Of a DNA stretch of 64,000 nucleotides, positions 33,727 through 42,957 are shown piece by piece. This DNA comes from Polaribacter sp. BAL334. Lineage in GTDB: Bacteria > Bacteroidota > Bacteroidia > Flavobacteriales > Flavobacteriaceae. The translations under genes were made by a program, and so were the position numbers. The stretch is taken from the NCBI RefSeq assembly GCF_015767435.1, contig NZ_JADWOV010000301.1:186001-250000 (forward strand), given 5' to 3'. The notes under the pieces are model-generated. The model was not told the DNA's origin. It ran no database searches and worked only from the letters and a program-made list of their open reading frames with translations. Each line of letters starts with the position of its first letter. Within the stretch, counting starts at the first letter, position 1.

Positions 33727-36552
33727 TTATAGGTCGAATTTTAAACCTAGATTAAATCGAGCTTGGTAATATTCAACCTGCATTGTTCTTGATGAAATTC
33801 CTTGGTAATAACGCAAAGGTTGATTTGTCAAGTTGTTTGCTTCTGCAAAAATTCTCAATTTGCTTGTCAATTTATAAGAAGCATTTGCATCAATAAATAA
33901 TTGTTTGTCGTAAAAACGATCTTCAAATTCGTCTCCACCCAATTCGTCTAAATAATCTGCTGCATAATTAAGAGAAACACGAGCAGAGAATTTTTTGTTT
34001 TCCCATGACAATGAACTGTTAATCATGTGTGGAGCAGTTCCTGGCAATGTAACATCAGTTCTCAAATCTCCACTTGAATTTGTAATTCCATTTGCTTTGG
34101 AATCTGTATAAGTATAGTTTACATAAAGACCCAAACCTTTGAAAAATTTACCTGGAATAAAATCCAATTGTCTTTGAAAAGCTACTTCAAATCCATAAAC
34201 ATCTACACTTTCTCCATTTCGTTGTTGTGTCAAGGACCAATTTCCAGGATTTACGGTTGGAATTGGATTTGTTTGATTTGGAAAATCTGCAGCAAATTTT
34301 GCATTCGTATATTGATTATCACGATATGTGTAAATAAAATCATTTAATTTTTTATAAAAAACACCACCTGAAAGTAATCCTACAGATTTATAGTATTTCT
34401 CTACCATGAAATCAAAATTGTAAGCGAAAGTTGCATCTAAATTTGGATTTCCAGCAGCAATTTCTGAGTCATCATCAGGAACAACACTGATAAAAGGCGC
34501 CAAAGCATAGTAATCTGGTCTAGCCAATGAGGTTGTAAAAGCGGCTCTATACACCCAATCTTTTGCGCCATTATATTTGAATGAAAGACTTGGTAAAAGA
34601 TTAACGTAATCATTGGTATTATTGATTTCTCCAATCAAATCATTTTCATCTAAAACATAGTTTGCTGTATAATCAATATCAGTAGCTTCCACACGCAAAC
34701 CAGCAATCATAGAAAATTTGTCATTAAAATCTTGATCCCATCTTATGTAGGAACCATAAATATTTTCACTTGCTTTATAATTTAGGGCAAGATACTCTGC
34801 AGGGTTAGCAGCTTTGTCAAATAGTGTTGCATTGTTCAAATCTAAATTCCCTAAAAATGTATTTGTTGCGAAATTTCCAGCTATATATTGAGAACCCACT
34901 TGCCAATTTTCACCACCAAAAAATGAATTATCAATTGTATTTAAATTTCCAAAAGCGTTAATAGGATCATATTCGTAAAATATATTTTCTCTTTGTTTGT
35001 CTTTAATTCTCATTCTGAAACCAAAACGCAATCTTCCTTTTTGATTTTCAATGAATGAAAGTGGAGTTCTAAAATTCAATTTAAATCCTAATTCTGTTTC
35101 ATCTGTATAATCAAAATTATCAGTAATTTCTCTTAATCTAAAATTGTTTATTGAGTTATCTCCAGTACCAGTAATTAAAGGAAATCTTTCGTCATTTAAG
35201 TTCATATTCAAATTAAGTCCTCTATTTTGAAACTCAATATATCTTTCATTAGGTCTGTCTTCTGCAGCTTTTGCAAAATTGAATGACCAATCCATATCTA
35301 GTTTTGAACTCAATAAATGTTCTCCTCCTAGAGAATAATTCTGAACAGTTTGCCTTTCTAAACGAGTTCTTTCATTTTTTTTGTCATCAATTCCACCTTT
35401 TGTTTGTCTACGAACATCACCAGTAAAACCTGTAATATCATCATTTGCATCGTAAACAGGTCTTATTCCTCTATATCTTGCACGATAACGATTTTCTAAA
35501 TCATCTCTAAAATTATAAATTGCATTGAAATAGATAGAATTGTTATTGTTAAAAGAGTAATCAGTAGCAAAAGAGAAAGAGTTTCTAATACGTTGCACGT
35601 CATATCTTCTGATATCATATTCTTCAATATATACTTGGTCTTTTCTGCCTTTTACCCAAGCAGCCTCAATATTATCAGAACCAAATGTATTGTTATTGTA
35701 TGATGAGCTTAACACTACTCCTAATTTGTTATCAAAAAAACGATCTCCATATACAAAACCTGCTGTATAATTTCCTTGATCTCTAATTGGGCTATAACCT
35801 CCAGCTAAAGTTCCAGAAATACGTTGTTTATTAGGTGTTGCTCTTGTTACTAAATTTACAGAACCTCCAATAGCATCAGCATCCATATCTGAAGTAAGTG
35901 TTTTATTTACTTCAATAGTTGAAATCATGTCAGCAGGAATTAAATCCATTTGCACATTTCTGTTATCACCTTCTGCTGACGGAATTCGATTTCCATTTAA
36001 CATTACTGAGTTTAATGTAGGTGCTAAACCTCTGATAATGATGTTTCTAGCTTCACCTTGATCGTTTTGCATGGTGATTCCAGTAACTCTTTTTAAAGCA
36101 TCTCCAATATTTGCATCCGGAAAACGACCAACTTGATCTGATGAAATAATATTGGTAATGTTTTGATTTGTTTTTTGTTTGTTAATTGCTTTTGCTTGAC
36201 CTCTTAAACGATCTCCCAAAATAATAATTTCTCCTAATTCTTCAGTACCAGGTAACAATACAAGAGAAACATTTGTGTTTTTTCCTGCAATTACAGTAAC
36301 CTCTTTTGAAAATTTTTGATACCCAATATATGTAATTTCCAATTGGTACGTTCCCACAACAACATCTAAAAATTCAAAATCACCATTGATGTCTGAAGTT
36401 GTGTATTTATTGGTGCCAGATAATTTTATGGTTGCACCAGGCATCGAAAAGTTGCTTTCACTTTCTGTTACTTTTCCTGAGATAACTCCTTTACCTTGTG
36501 AGTAACTGAACAGTGAAAATAGCATTGATAATACTAATAATAAATTCCTCAT
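33727..36552 (-). CDS. TonB-dependent receptor beside phytase
   Basis: 941 residues. Signal peptide (1-19), carboxypeptidase-regulatory-like domain (about 22-105: GVISGKVTESESNFSMPGATIKL), plug domain (about 125-240: DQVGRFPDANIGDALKRVTGI, NIIIRGLAPTLNSVMLNGNRIP) and a 22-strand barrel ending in an aromatic residue pattern (QARFNLGLKFDL). The plug wording is that of the group often annotated as TonB receptors for oligosaccharides, but here it lies next to phytase. Phytate or inositol phosphate is a plausible ligand; that is inference from position. Confidence 0.88.
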   Translation of the reverse strand: MRNLLLVLSMLFSLFSYSQGKGVISGKVTESESNFSMPGATIKLSGTNKYTTSDINGDFEFLDVVVGTYQLEITYIGYQKFSKEVTVIAGKNTNVSLVLLPGTEELGEIIILGDRLRGQAKAINKQKTNQNITNIISSDQVGRFPDANIGDALKRVTGITMQNDQGEARNIIIRGLAPTLNSVMLNGNRIPSAEGDNRNVQMDLIPADMISTIEVNKTLTSDMDADAIGGSVNLVTRATPNKQRISGTLAGGYSPIRDQGNYTAGFVYGDRFFDNKLGVVLSSSYNNNTFGSDNIEAAWVKGRKDQVYIEEYDIRRYDVQRIRNSFSFATDYSFNNNNSIYFNAIYNFRDDLENRYRARYRGIRPVYDANDDITGFTGDVRRQTKGGIDDKKNERTRLERQTVQNYSLGGEHLLSSKLDMDWSFNFAKAAEDRPNERYIEFQNRGLNLNMNLNDERFPLITGTGDNSINNFRLREITDNFDYTDETELGFKLNFRTPLSFIENQKGRLRFGFRMRIKDKQRENIFYEYDPINAFGNLNTIDNSFFGGENWQVGSQYIAGNFATNTFLGNLDLNNATLFDKAANPAEYLALNYKASENIYGSYIRWDQDFNDKFSMIAGLRVEATDIDYTANYVLDENDLIGEINNTNDYVNLLPSLSFKYNGAKDWVYRAAFTTSLARPDYYALAPFISVVPDDDSEIAAGNPNLDATFAYNFDFMVEKYYKSVGLLSGGVFYKKLNDFIYTYRDNQYTNAKFAADFPNQTNPIPTVNPGNWSLTQQRNGESVDVYGFEVAFQRQLDFIPGKFFKGLGLYVNYTYTDSKANGITNSSGDLRTDVTLPGTAPHMINSSLSWENKKFSARVSLNYAADYLDELGGDEFEDRFYDKQLFIDANASYKLTSKLRIFAEANNLTNQPLRYYQGISSRTMQVEYYQARFNLGLKFDL

Positions 36553-36599
36553 AAGTTTGATTTGTTTTTTGACTGCAATTTTAGGAGTATTTTTTGTTT

Positions 36600-36607
36600 C
36601 AAACGTA
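36600..36607 (-). promoter_or_regulatory. -7 element (TACGTTTG) for the TonB receptor
   Basis: Exact TAnnTTTG on the minus strand, 47 nt before the ATG at 36552; no TTG -33 element at normal spacing. Confidence 0.45.
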
Positions 36608-36701
36608 AATGGAAGTTTATATAAATATTTATTTAGTGTTAAAGAATGAGTTTGTTATGTTGTCTTACTTTAAATTACGGTATCTTAAAAGTTAAATCCA
36701 T

Positions 36702-36730
36702 AAAAAAACCTTGGTTATTTACCAAGGTTT
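36702..36730 (-). terminator. Terminator of rpoD
   Basis: AAACCTTGGT / ACCAAGGTTT stem with a 5-nt loop; the minus strand continues into seven U residues. It lies 34 bp past the rpoD stop. Confidence 0.85.
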
Positions 36731-36764
36731 CGTAGTAACTATTTAAAAATGAGTTATTTGTATT

Positions 36765-37628
36765 TTATCCCAAATACGTCATCAATATTTTACTTCTTGA
36801 AGTATGTTTCAATCGTCTAATTGCTTTTTCTTTGATTTGACGCACACGTTCACGAGTTAAATCGAAGGTTTCTCCAATTTCTTCCAAAGTCATTGGTTGG
36901 TGTTCGCCCAAACCAAAATACAATTTTACAACATCTGCTTCTCTTGGAGTTAAGGTTTCTAATGCTCTGTTGATTTCGATTCTTAAAGATTCATGAATCA
37001 ATTCTTTATCAGGATTTGGTGATTCTCCAGAGTTTAAAACGTCGTATAAATTAGAATCTTCACCTTCAATTAATGGAGCATCCATAGATACGTGACGTCC
37101 AGAATTTTTCATAGATTCTTTCACGTCATTTACAGTCATGTCTAGTTTTTTAGCAATTTCCTCAGCACTTGGTGGTCGCTCATTTTCTTGCTCCAAAAAC
37201 GCATACATTTTATTGATTTTGTTTATTGAACCAATTTTATTCAATGGCAATCGCACAATTCTTGATTGTTCTGCTAAGGCTTGTAAAATAGATTGACGAA
37301 TCCACCAAACTGCGTATGAAATGAATTTGAAACCTCTTGTTTCGTCAAAACGTTTTGCTGCTTTTATCAATCCTAAGTTTCCTTCGTTGATTAAATCGGG
37401 TAACGTTAATCCTTGATTTTGGTATTGCTTTGCCACAGAAACCACAAAACGTAAATTCGCTTTGGTCAATTTTTCTAAGGCTCTTTGGTCACCTGCTTTG
37501 ATTAGCTGCGCTAATTCTACTTCTTCATCTGCAGTGATTAAATCTACTTTTCCAATTTCTTGTAAGTACTTATCTAATGACGCAGTTTCTCTGTTGGTAA
37601 CCTGTTTTGTAATTTTAAGCTGTCTCAT
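36765..37628 (-). CDS. rpoD: Primary sigma factor RpoD/SigA
   Basis: 287 residues, the short Bacteroidetes form without a long region 1.1. Region 1.2 ([15 protein letters not shown]), region 2 ([45 protein letters not shown]), region 3 and region 4 ([43 protein letters not shown]) are complete. This is the factor that recognises the TTG/TAnnTTTG promoters seen across the window. Monocistronic with terminator. Confidence 0.95.
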   Translation of the reverse strand: MRQLKITKQVTNRETASLDKYLQEIGKVDLITADEEVELAQLIKAGDQRALEKLTKANLRFVVSVAKQYQNQGLTLPDLINEGNLGLIKAAKRFDETRGFKFISYAVWWIRQSILQALAEQSRIVRLPLNKIGSINKINKMYAFLEQENERPPSAEEIAKKLDMTVNDVKESMKNSGRHVSMDAPLIEGEDSNLYDVLNSGESPNPDKELIHESLRIEINRALETLTPREADVVKLYFGLGEHQPMTLEEIGETFDLTRERVRQIKEKAIRRLKHTSRSKILMTYLG

Positions 37629-37757
37629 CTAATGATTTTATAGATTTTTAAATTCGTAAAAATTTTTACTACAAATCTTTATACGTATCAAAACAACATT
37701 TTGTTACAAAAAAGTAAAAAATATTTTTAAAAAGTTTTTTTGAGGGATGATTATTTT

Positions 37758-38372
37758 CTAAAATAATCCATTAATTTGAGCATCAATTCTGTCAATTACA
37801 TATCCCAAATCTTCTTGATTGCTTACAAAATCAAGATTGTCAACATCAATAATCAGCAATTTTCCTTTGGTATACGTTGAAATCCACGCTTCATAACGTT
37901 CATTTAATCTGCTTAAATAATCAATACTGATGCTGTTTTCATATTCTCTGCCTCGTTTGTGAATTTGACCAACCAATGTTGAAATATTGGCTCTTAAATA
38001 AATCAATAAATCTGGAGGTGTAATTAAATTTTCCATCAAATCAAATAAGGAACTGTAATTGTGAAAATCTCTATTGGTCATCAATCCCATTGCATGCAAA
38101 TTGGGTGCAAAAATGTGTGCATCTTCATAAATGGTTCTGTCTTGAATGATGTTTTTCCCAGTTTCTCTCAATTCTAAAATTTGACGAAAACGACTGTTTA
38201 AAAAATAAACTTGCAAATTGAAAGACCAACGTTCCATTTCTCCGTAAAAATCGTCTAAATACGGATTTTCATCAACAGATTCAAAATGTGGTTTCCATTT
38301 ATAATGTTTGGCTAAAAGTTGGGTAAGTGTGGTTTTTCCAGCACCGATATTTCCTGCAATGGCAATGTGCAT
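37758..38372 (-). CDS. Deoxynucleoside kinase
   Basis: 204 residues, dCK/dGK-type kinase. P-loop IAGNIGAGKTTLTQLLA at the N-terminus, ERWSFNLQVYFLNSRF, the DRS-like QDRTIYEDAHIFAPN with the catalytic acidic/Arg pair, and a lid RGREYENSI. It phosphorylates deoxynucleosides for salvage; purine or pyrimidine preference is not clear. It lies 61 bp behind the response regulator gene on the same strand and may be partly read through. Confidence 0.85.
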   Translation of the reverse strand: MHIAIAGNIGAGKTTLTQLLAKHYKWKPHFESVDENPYLDDFYGEMERWSFNLQVYFLNSRFRQILELRETGKNIIQDRTIYEDAHIFAPNLHAMGLMTNRDFHNYSSLFDLMENLITPPDLLIYLRANISTLVGQIHKRGREYENSISIDYLSRLNERYEAWISTYTKGKLLIIDVDNLDFVSNQEDLGYVIDRIDAQINGLF

Positions 38373-38433
38373 AATTACTTTTCTATGAAATTATTTCGAG
38401 TCGCTAATGTAGTAAAAAAAGATAGTATTGTGA

Positions 38434-39111
38434 TTAATAAATTAATTTGTATCCAAAACCACGCACATTAATGATTTGAATATTTGGGTCATATTGCAGT
38501 TTTTTTCTGAGTTTACTAATAAAAACATCCATACTTCTGGCATTGAAAAAATCGTCATTTCCCCACAATTTATTAAGGATAAATGTCCTATCCAACAACT
38601 CATTTTTCTTTTCTGCCAATTGAAAAAGCAATTCAGCCTCTCTTGATGTCAATTGAAACGTTTTTTCGTTGATGGATAATGTTTGTTTGGTAAAATTAAA
38701 TTGATATTTCCCAATGTCAATAGCCTCTAAATTCGTTTGAAATTCGATTCTGTTTAGCAACGATTTGATACGAACAATCAATTCTTCCATCGAAAATGGT
38801 TTTTTCAAATAGTCATTTCCTCCAATTTGAAAACCTTCTAAAACATCATTTGTTTGAGATTTTGCGGTCAAAAATAAAATCGGAATTCGTTTGTTTTCTT
38901 GACGAATTTCTTTCGCCAACGTAAATCCGTCTTTTTTGGGCATCATCACATCCAACACTAAAATATCAGGTTTTTCATTTTGATACATTTCCAATGCTTG
39001 AACTCCATTTTCTGCTAAGAACACTTGAAAATCTCTGGATTCTAAACTCTCTTTTACAATCATTCCCAAACTTGCTTCGTCTTCAGCTAATAAAATTTTT
39101 ATCTTATTCAT
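38434..39111 (-). CDS. OmpR-family response regulator
   Basis: 225 residues. Receiver domain with Asp54 as phosphorylation site (ILVLDVMMPKKDG), acidic pocket LAEDE and Lys in GNDYLKKPFS. The C-terminal winged-helix DNA-binding domain is of OmpR/PhoB type (QLTSREAELLFQLAEKKNELLDR ... DVFISKLRKKLQYDP). The start overlaps the end of the sensor kinase gene by 8 bp. It resembles the RprXY pair of Bacteroidetes. Tandem 10-bp repeats in the divergent promoter region 40716-40745 are its likely target. Confidence 0.9.
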   Translation of the reverse strand: MNKIKILLAEDEASLGMIVKESLESRDFQVFLAENGVQALEMYQNEKPDILVLDVMMPKKDGFTLAKEIRQENKRIPILFLTAKSQTNDVLEGFQIGGNDYLKKPFSMEELIVRIKSLLNRIEFQTNLEAIDIGKYQFNFTKQTLSINEKTFQLTSREAELLFQLAEKKNELLDRTFILNKLWGNDDFFNARSMDVFISKLRKKLQYDPNIQIINVRGFGYKLIY

Positions 39112-40678
39112 TTAGAAGTTGAATTTTAAAAATTGTTTGATTTTTGGTAGAATTTACTGCAATTGTTCCTTGGTGTTTTTCAATGATTTTTTTACAATAA
39201 TACAACCCAATTCCAAAGCCTTTTACATCATGTGTATTTCCTTTTGGAACTCTATAAAATTGCTCAAAAATTCGTTCTTGCTGATTTTTTTCAATCCCAT
39301 TTCCATCATCAGAAACGCTAATTTCAGTCTGTTTTTCATTAGAATTTATATTAATTTCAATCGAATTTCCACCATATTTTACAGCATTATCAATCAAATT
39401 TGAAATCACATTTTCCAAGTGAAAAGCATCTGCATTTATAAAAATTGTATCCGAATTTGATTGAAAATTGATGGATTTAGAATTGCATAATAATTGATGT
39501 TTGGCAACGATTTTTTGAATCAAATGGATACTGTCAATTTTTTCTTTTTTCAGCAATAATTGTTCACTATCTAATGTGGCAGTTTCCAATAATTTTTCAA
39601 CCATTTGATGCAATTTTTCCAATTGCACAGAAGATATTCCCAAATATTTTTTGGTTTTCACTTTGTCATCCAACACATTGAAATTTTCAATAGCTTCAAT
39701 AGCCGTTGAAATGGTGGCAATAGGTGTTTTAAATTCGTGGGTAATATTGCTAATCAAATCATTTTTGATGGTTGCCAATTCTTTTTGTTGTTTGATGATT
39801 TTCAGTAAATAAAACAAACAAGAAATGATTAAAAGTGATAAAATAAATGATAATAAAATACCTGAAGAACTGCGTTTTAGGGCTTCAAAATTGATGTTGT
39901 TATAACTCAATTCAAAACGTTCATTATCTTTCAGAAAAGTTGATTTTGAAAACACACTTTTTTCAAAATTATTGGTTAAAATACTGTCTTTTGAGGTGAA
40001 GAAAATGGTGTCTTTTTTATAGTGATTGAAAGAAAATTCAATAGGAATATTTTTTTGATTCAATTGATTTTTAACCAAAGAATCCAACTGTTTGTAGTCA
40101 ATTTCATTGGTTGAAAAAGAAATAAAAATAGGTTGCAAACTTTTGATTAGTTTCAAACTATCAGCCACTTTTTTGCCAGTGAAAATTTGCAAGTCATTCT
40201 CTTTTCCAATTTTAATTTCCTTGATTTGTTCAGGAGAAATATCATTTATTGGATTGTTAATTTCTTTTAAATATTTTACAATGGTGTCTTTTTCTTTTTC
40301 AAAAGATCCATCATTACTTTTAAAAGAAATTTCAGTTACTTCAAATCTTGTTTTAATTTTTACTGTATCTTTTTTTATCCCTTCTTTGAATTTTTTAAAA
40401 GTAGTAGAATGTTTCAGAAGTGTATCCAATTTTGGGAAACTTCTTGAAGAAGCATCTTTTGAAGAATTGTTCAAATTGAGAATCGTTGTGTAATCCGTTT
40501 TTGCCAATTTTGCATAATATTCTTCAATGGCATTGTCTAAACTCAGCTGAATTTCATTGTCAACACGCACTTTATTTTCTTCGTAATTCTTGTAATTCCA
40601 GAAGAATTGAACTGAAATTGTGGCCACAATGGTAGCCGCAATAAAGTAAAAAATCAATTGGTATTTTTTTGTATTCAT
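39104..40678 (-). CDS. Membrane sensor histidine kinase
   Basis: 524 residues. First membrane helix 8-27, a long periplasmic sensor region (about 28-270) with no recognisable domain, second helix about 273-295, then the dimerisation domain with His314 in SNITHEFKTPIATIS. The ATPase domain follows with N box HLENVISNLIDNAVKYGG, G1 VSDDGNGI and G2 GFGIGLYYCKKI. It pairs with the response regulator that follows. The -7 element ends 4 nt before the ATG. It is divergent from the GLPGLI operon, which makes its gene products candidate targets. Confidence 0.9.
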   Translation of the reverse strand: MNTKKYQLIFYFIAATIVATISVQFFWNYKNYEENKVRVDNEIQLSLDNAIEEYYAKLAKTDYTTILNLNNSSKDASSRSFPKLDTLLKHSTTFKKFKEGIKKDTVKIKTRFEVTEISFKSNDGSFEKEKDTIVKYLKEINNPINDISPEQIKEIKIGKENDLQIFTGKKVADSLKLIKSLQPIFISFSTNEIDYKQLDSLVKNQLNQKNIPIEFSFNHYKKDTIFFTSKDSILTNNFEKSVFSKSTFLKDNERFELSYNNINFEALKRSSSGILLSFILSLLIISCLFYLLKIIKQQKELATIKNDLISNITHEFKTPIATISTAIEAIENFNVLDDKVKTKKYLGISSVQLEKLHQMVEKLLETATLDSEQLLLKKEKIDSIHLIQKIVAKHQLLCNSKSINFQSNSDTIFINADAFHLENVISNLIDNAVKYGGNSIEININSNEKQTEISVSDDGNGIEKNQQERIFEQFYRVPKGNTHDVKGFGIGLYYCKKIIEKHQGTIAVNSTKNQTIFKIQLLNE

Positions 40679-40682
40679 GCCT

Positions 40683-40690
40683 CAAAGATA
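40683..40690 (-). promoter_or_regulatory. -7 element (TATCTTTG) next to the sensor kinase start
   Basis: Exact TAnnTTTG on the minus strand, separated from ATG 40678 by only AGGC. The mRNA could be leaderless. No TTG -33 element; the tandem repeats lie 25 bp upstream. Confidence 0.5.
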
Positions 40691-40715
40691 GTTAGTTAAC
40701 TTGATAAAAATGAAC

Positions 40716-40745
40716 CGTTAACACACGTTAACACTCATTAACGCT
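40716..40745. promoter_or_regulatory. Three tandem 10-bp repeats, likely operator of the response regulator
   Basis: CGTTAACACA, CGTTAACACT and CATTAACGCT follow one another without gap. A 10-bp period puts the units on one face of the helix, the usual form of OmpR/PhoB-family direct repeats. They sit between the kinase -7 element (40683-40690, minus) and a near-consensus GATATTTG (40765-40772, plus) before the GLPGLI operon. Neither side has a TTG -33 element, which fits activation by a bound regulator. A further GTTAAC lies at 40695. Confidence 0.5.
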
Positions 40746-40795
40746 GTAGAATATTTTTTTGAAAGATATTTGTCAAGAATTTAAAAACCAACATT

Positions 40796-41152
40796 ATGAA
40801 AAAAATACTAATCCTTTCATTTTTGCTTTTTGCAAACATTGTTTTTACTCAAGAAAAAAAAGTTATTTCGGAAGTGAATTTTGAATCTATTGAAATTTCA
40901 GTGGATACTTTAGAAGAAATTGACACTATTGATTGGCAAGAAATGAGCGATATTTTCAAAAAAAACAAACCTGAAAGCAAAATTTCATTGAAAGTGACTG
41001 TAAAAGATATCAAAAAAGAGAACTACAAAGGAAGTTTTAGTATTACTTTGGGTGGTGAATCTCAAAAAATTGACAGTTTAGTGACACAATTAAAAGAAAA
41101 AGTATTGAAAATGAAACAATTAGTTATTAATTTTAACAATAAAAACAAGTAA
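40796..41152 (+). CDS. Small exported protein of the GLPGLI operon
   Basis: 118 residues with signal peptide (1-18, ending IVFTQ). The mature part is acidic in the first half (SIEISVDTLEEIDTIDWQEMSDIF) and lysine-rich in the second, with alternating strand pattern. I do not recognise a family. It is first in the operon divergent from the two-component system, 2 bp before a GLPGLI gene, so it is probably a co-regulated envelope protein. Confidence 0.7.
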   Translation: MKKILILSFLLFANIVFTQEKKVISEVNFESIEISVDTLEEIDTIDWQEMSDIFKKNKPESKISLKVTVKDIKKENYKGSFSITLGGESQKIDSLVTQLKEKVLKMKQLVINFNNKNK

Positions 41153-41154
41153 TA

Positions 41155-41988
41155 ATGAAACCACATATCATCGCAATTGCCATTTTGGGTTTTGTAATCA
41201 ACTCAGTTGCACAAGATTTTACAGGAAAAGCTGTTTATAAAACCAACAGAAAAACGGGTTTTAAAATAGGAGGGGATTCTAACATGTCTGAAGCTCAAAA
41301 ACAAGAATTGGAAGAGCGATTTCAAAAAATGAATCAAAAAACATTCATTTTAGAATTTGATAAAACAACTTCTAGTTATAAAGAGGAAGAAAAATTGAAC
41401 GCGCCAAATCCACAAGCAAATCTTGGAGGAATGCAAGTGATATCGGTTTTTGGTGGTGGAGGTTCAGGAAGTTTGTATTTCAAAAATTTGAAGGAAAAAC
41501 GATTTGTTAGCAAAACTGACATCATGGGAAAAACATTTTTGATCAAAGATTCCATACCAAATTATGAATGGCAATTAACATCAGAAACAAAAAATATTGG
41601 AAACTACACCTGTTACAAAGCAACTTTTACTAAAGAAGTAGAAAATAGGATGATGACTGTTGAGAATGGAGAAACTAAACAAACCAAAAAAACAGAAACC
41701 ATAATTACAACAGCTTGGTACACACCTCAAATTCCGATAAGTAATGGACCCACTTTTTATCATGGTTTGCCTGGATTGATTTTAGAGATTAATGACGGAA
41801 AAACTACCATTGTTTGCACGGAAATTGTGCTAAATCCCTCAGAAAAAATCACGATTTCTGAACCTGATAAAGGTAAAATAGTTTCTCAAGCTGAGTATGA
41901 TAAAATCCAAGATGAAAAGAATAAAGAGTTGATGGAGCGTTTTCAAAGCAGAGATGGAAAAGGCATAGAAATTAAAATAGGAGGATAG
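41155..41988 (+). CDS. GLPGLI family exported protein 1
   Basis: 277 residues with signal peptide (1-19, ending NSVAQ). The motif that names the family is present as FYHGLPGLILEINDG, preceded by TAWYTPQIPISNGP and followed by CTEIVLNPSEK. The N-terminal QDFTGKAVYKT start is also typical. The function of this Bacteroidetes family is not known; members are exported, mostly beta-structured and usually found beside TonB-receptor-like barrels. Here the gene has a paralogue 110 bp downstream with the same order of motifs. Confidence 0.88.
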   Translation: MKPHIIAIAILGFVINSVAQDFTGKAVYKTNRKTGFKIGGDSNMSEAQKQELEERFQKMNQKTFILEFDKTTSSYKEEEKLNAPNPQANLGGMQVISVFGGGGSGSLYFKNLKEKRFVSKTDIMGKTFLIKDSIPNYEWQLTSETKNIGNYTCYKATFTKEVENRMMTVENGETKQTKKTETIITTAWYTPQIPISNGPTFYHGLPGLILEINDGKTTIVCTEIVLNPSEKITISEPDKGKIVSQAEYDKIQDEKNKELMERFQSRDGKGIEIKIGG

Positions 41989-42069
41989 TCATATTATTTT
42001 TGTTTAATTATTTTTTGTTCTCATTAAACTTTTAAGTTTTTTTTAAGTCTTATTTGAGGGTATTTAAAA

Positions 42070-42077
42070 TACTTTTG
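42070..42077 (+). promoter_or_regulatory. -7 element (TACTTTTG) before the second GLPGLI gene
   Basis: Exact TAnnTTTG 21 nt before the ATG at 42099 in the 110-bp gap between the two GLPGLI genes; a second start point for the downstream part of the operon is possible. Confidence 0.4.
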
Positions 42078-42098
42078 ACAAAAAATTAATCAAAAATT

Positions 42099-42923
42099 AT
42101 GAAATCAATAACAATTCTCTTTTTAGCGTTCTTTTCTGTTGCCACTTTTGCTCAAAAAGATTTTCAAGGCAAAGCCATGTACATGTCCAAAACTACTATG
42201 GATATGAGCAGATTTGGAAATGAAATGACTGAGGTACAAAAACAACAAATGATGAATCGTATGAAAAGTTTTCTTGAGAAAACCTATACACTTACGTTCA
42301 CAAAAACAGAAAGTTCTTTTAAAGAAGATGTAAAATTAGAAACTCCAGGAACCAATGGTCCAATGTGGGGAAGAAGCAATGGACAAGGCTCTATTTATAA
42401 AAGCCTAAAAGACAAGGAAATGATTGAAGATGTTGAGCAATTTAGCAAACGTTTTTTAATCGTTGAAAAAATGGAGCAACCACAATGGCAATTGACTTCA
42501 GAAACCAAACAAATTGGTAATTACACAGTTTATAAAGCAACCATGACTATAGAAGATAAAACTATAGATTTTGGAAGCATTTTTGGAAGAAGAAACAACA
42601 ATCAAACTGATGATAAAAAAGACGAGCCAAAAATGATTGATGTAGTTGCATGGTATTCTCCACAAATTCCTGTAAGTGCTGGACCTGATAGATATTGGGG
42701 TTTGCCAGGATTGATTTTAGAATTGAATTTTGGAAGAACAACCATGTTATGTACAGAAATTGTGTTAAATCCTGAACAAAAAATTGAGATACAAAAACCA
42801 AATAAAGGTGATAAAGTTGAAAGAGAAGAGTATAACAAAATCATCAAAGAAAAAACTGACGAATTGAAAGAGCGTTTCCAAGGAAGAGGAAATGGAATGG
42901 GTGGAGGAAGAGGAAGATTCTAA
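42099..42923 (+). CDS. GLPGLI family exported protein 2
   Basis: 274 residues with signal peptide (1-18, ending ATFAQ). It has the same plan as its upstream paralogue: KDFQGKAMYMSKT at the start, VVAWYSPQIPVSAGP, WGLPGLILELNFG and CTEIVLNPEQK. It ends in a Gly/Arg-rich tail (GRGNGMGGGRGRF) that the first copy lacks. The pair probably arose by tandem duplication. Function unknown; exported to the periplasm. Confidence 0.88.
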   Translation: MKSITILFLAFFSVATFAQKDFQGKAMYMSKTTMDMSRFGNEMTEVQKQQMMNRMKSFLEKTYTLTFTKTESSFKEDVKLETPGTNGPMWGRSNGQGSIYKSLKDKEMIEDVEQFSKRFLIVEKMEQPQWQLTSETKQIGNYTVYKATMTIEDKTIDFGSIFGRRNNNQTDDKKDEPKMIDVVAWYSPQIPVSAGPDRYWGLPGLILELNFGRTTMLCTEIVLNPEQKIEIQKPNKGDKVEREEYNKIIKEKTDELKERFQGRGNGMGGGRGRF

Positions 42924-42957
42924 GAAAACATCTGAAAAAAATAATCAAACCAAACAA

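Noticed and set aside
40716..40745. CRISPR-like short repeats
   Set aside because: The three 10-bp units are contiguous without spacers and lie in a divergent promoter region, so an operator is the better reading.
42892..42957. Upstream ATG extending the GLPGLI-operon barrel protein
   Set aside because: It lies within the preceding gene and would bury the signal peptide that starts at 42958.
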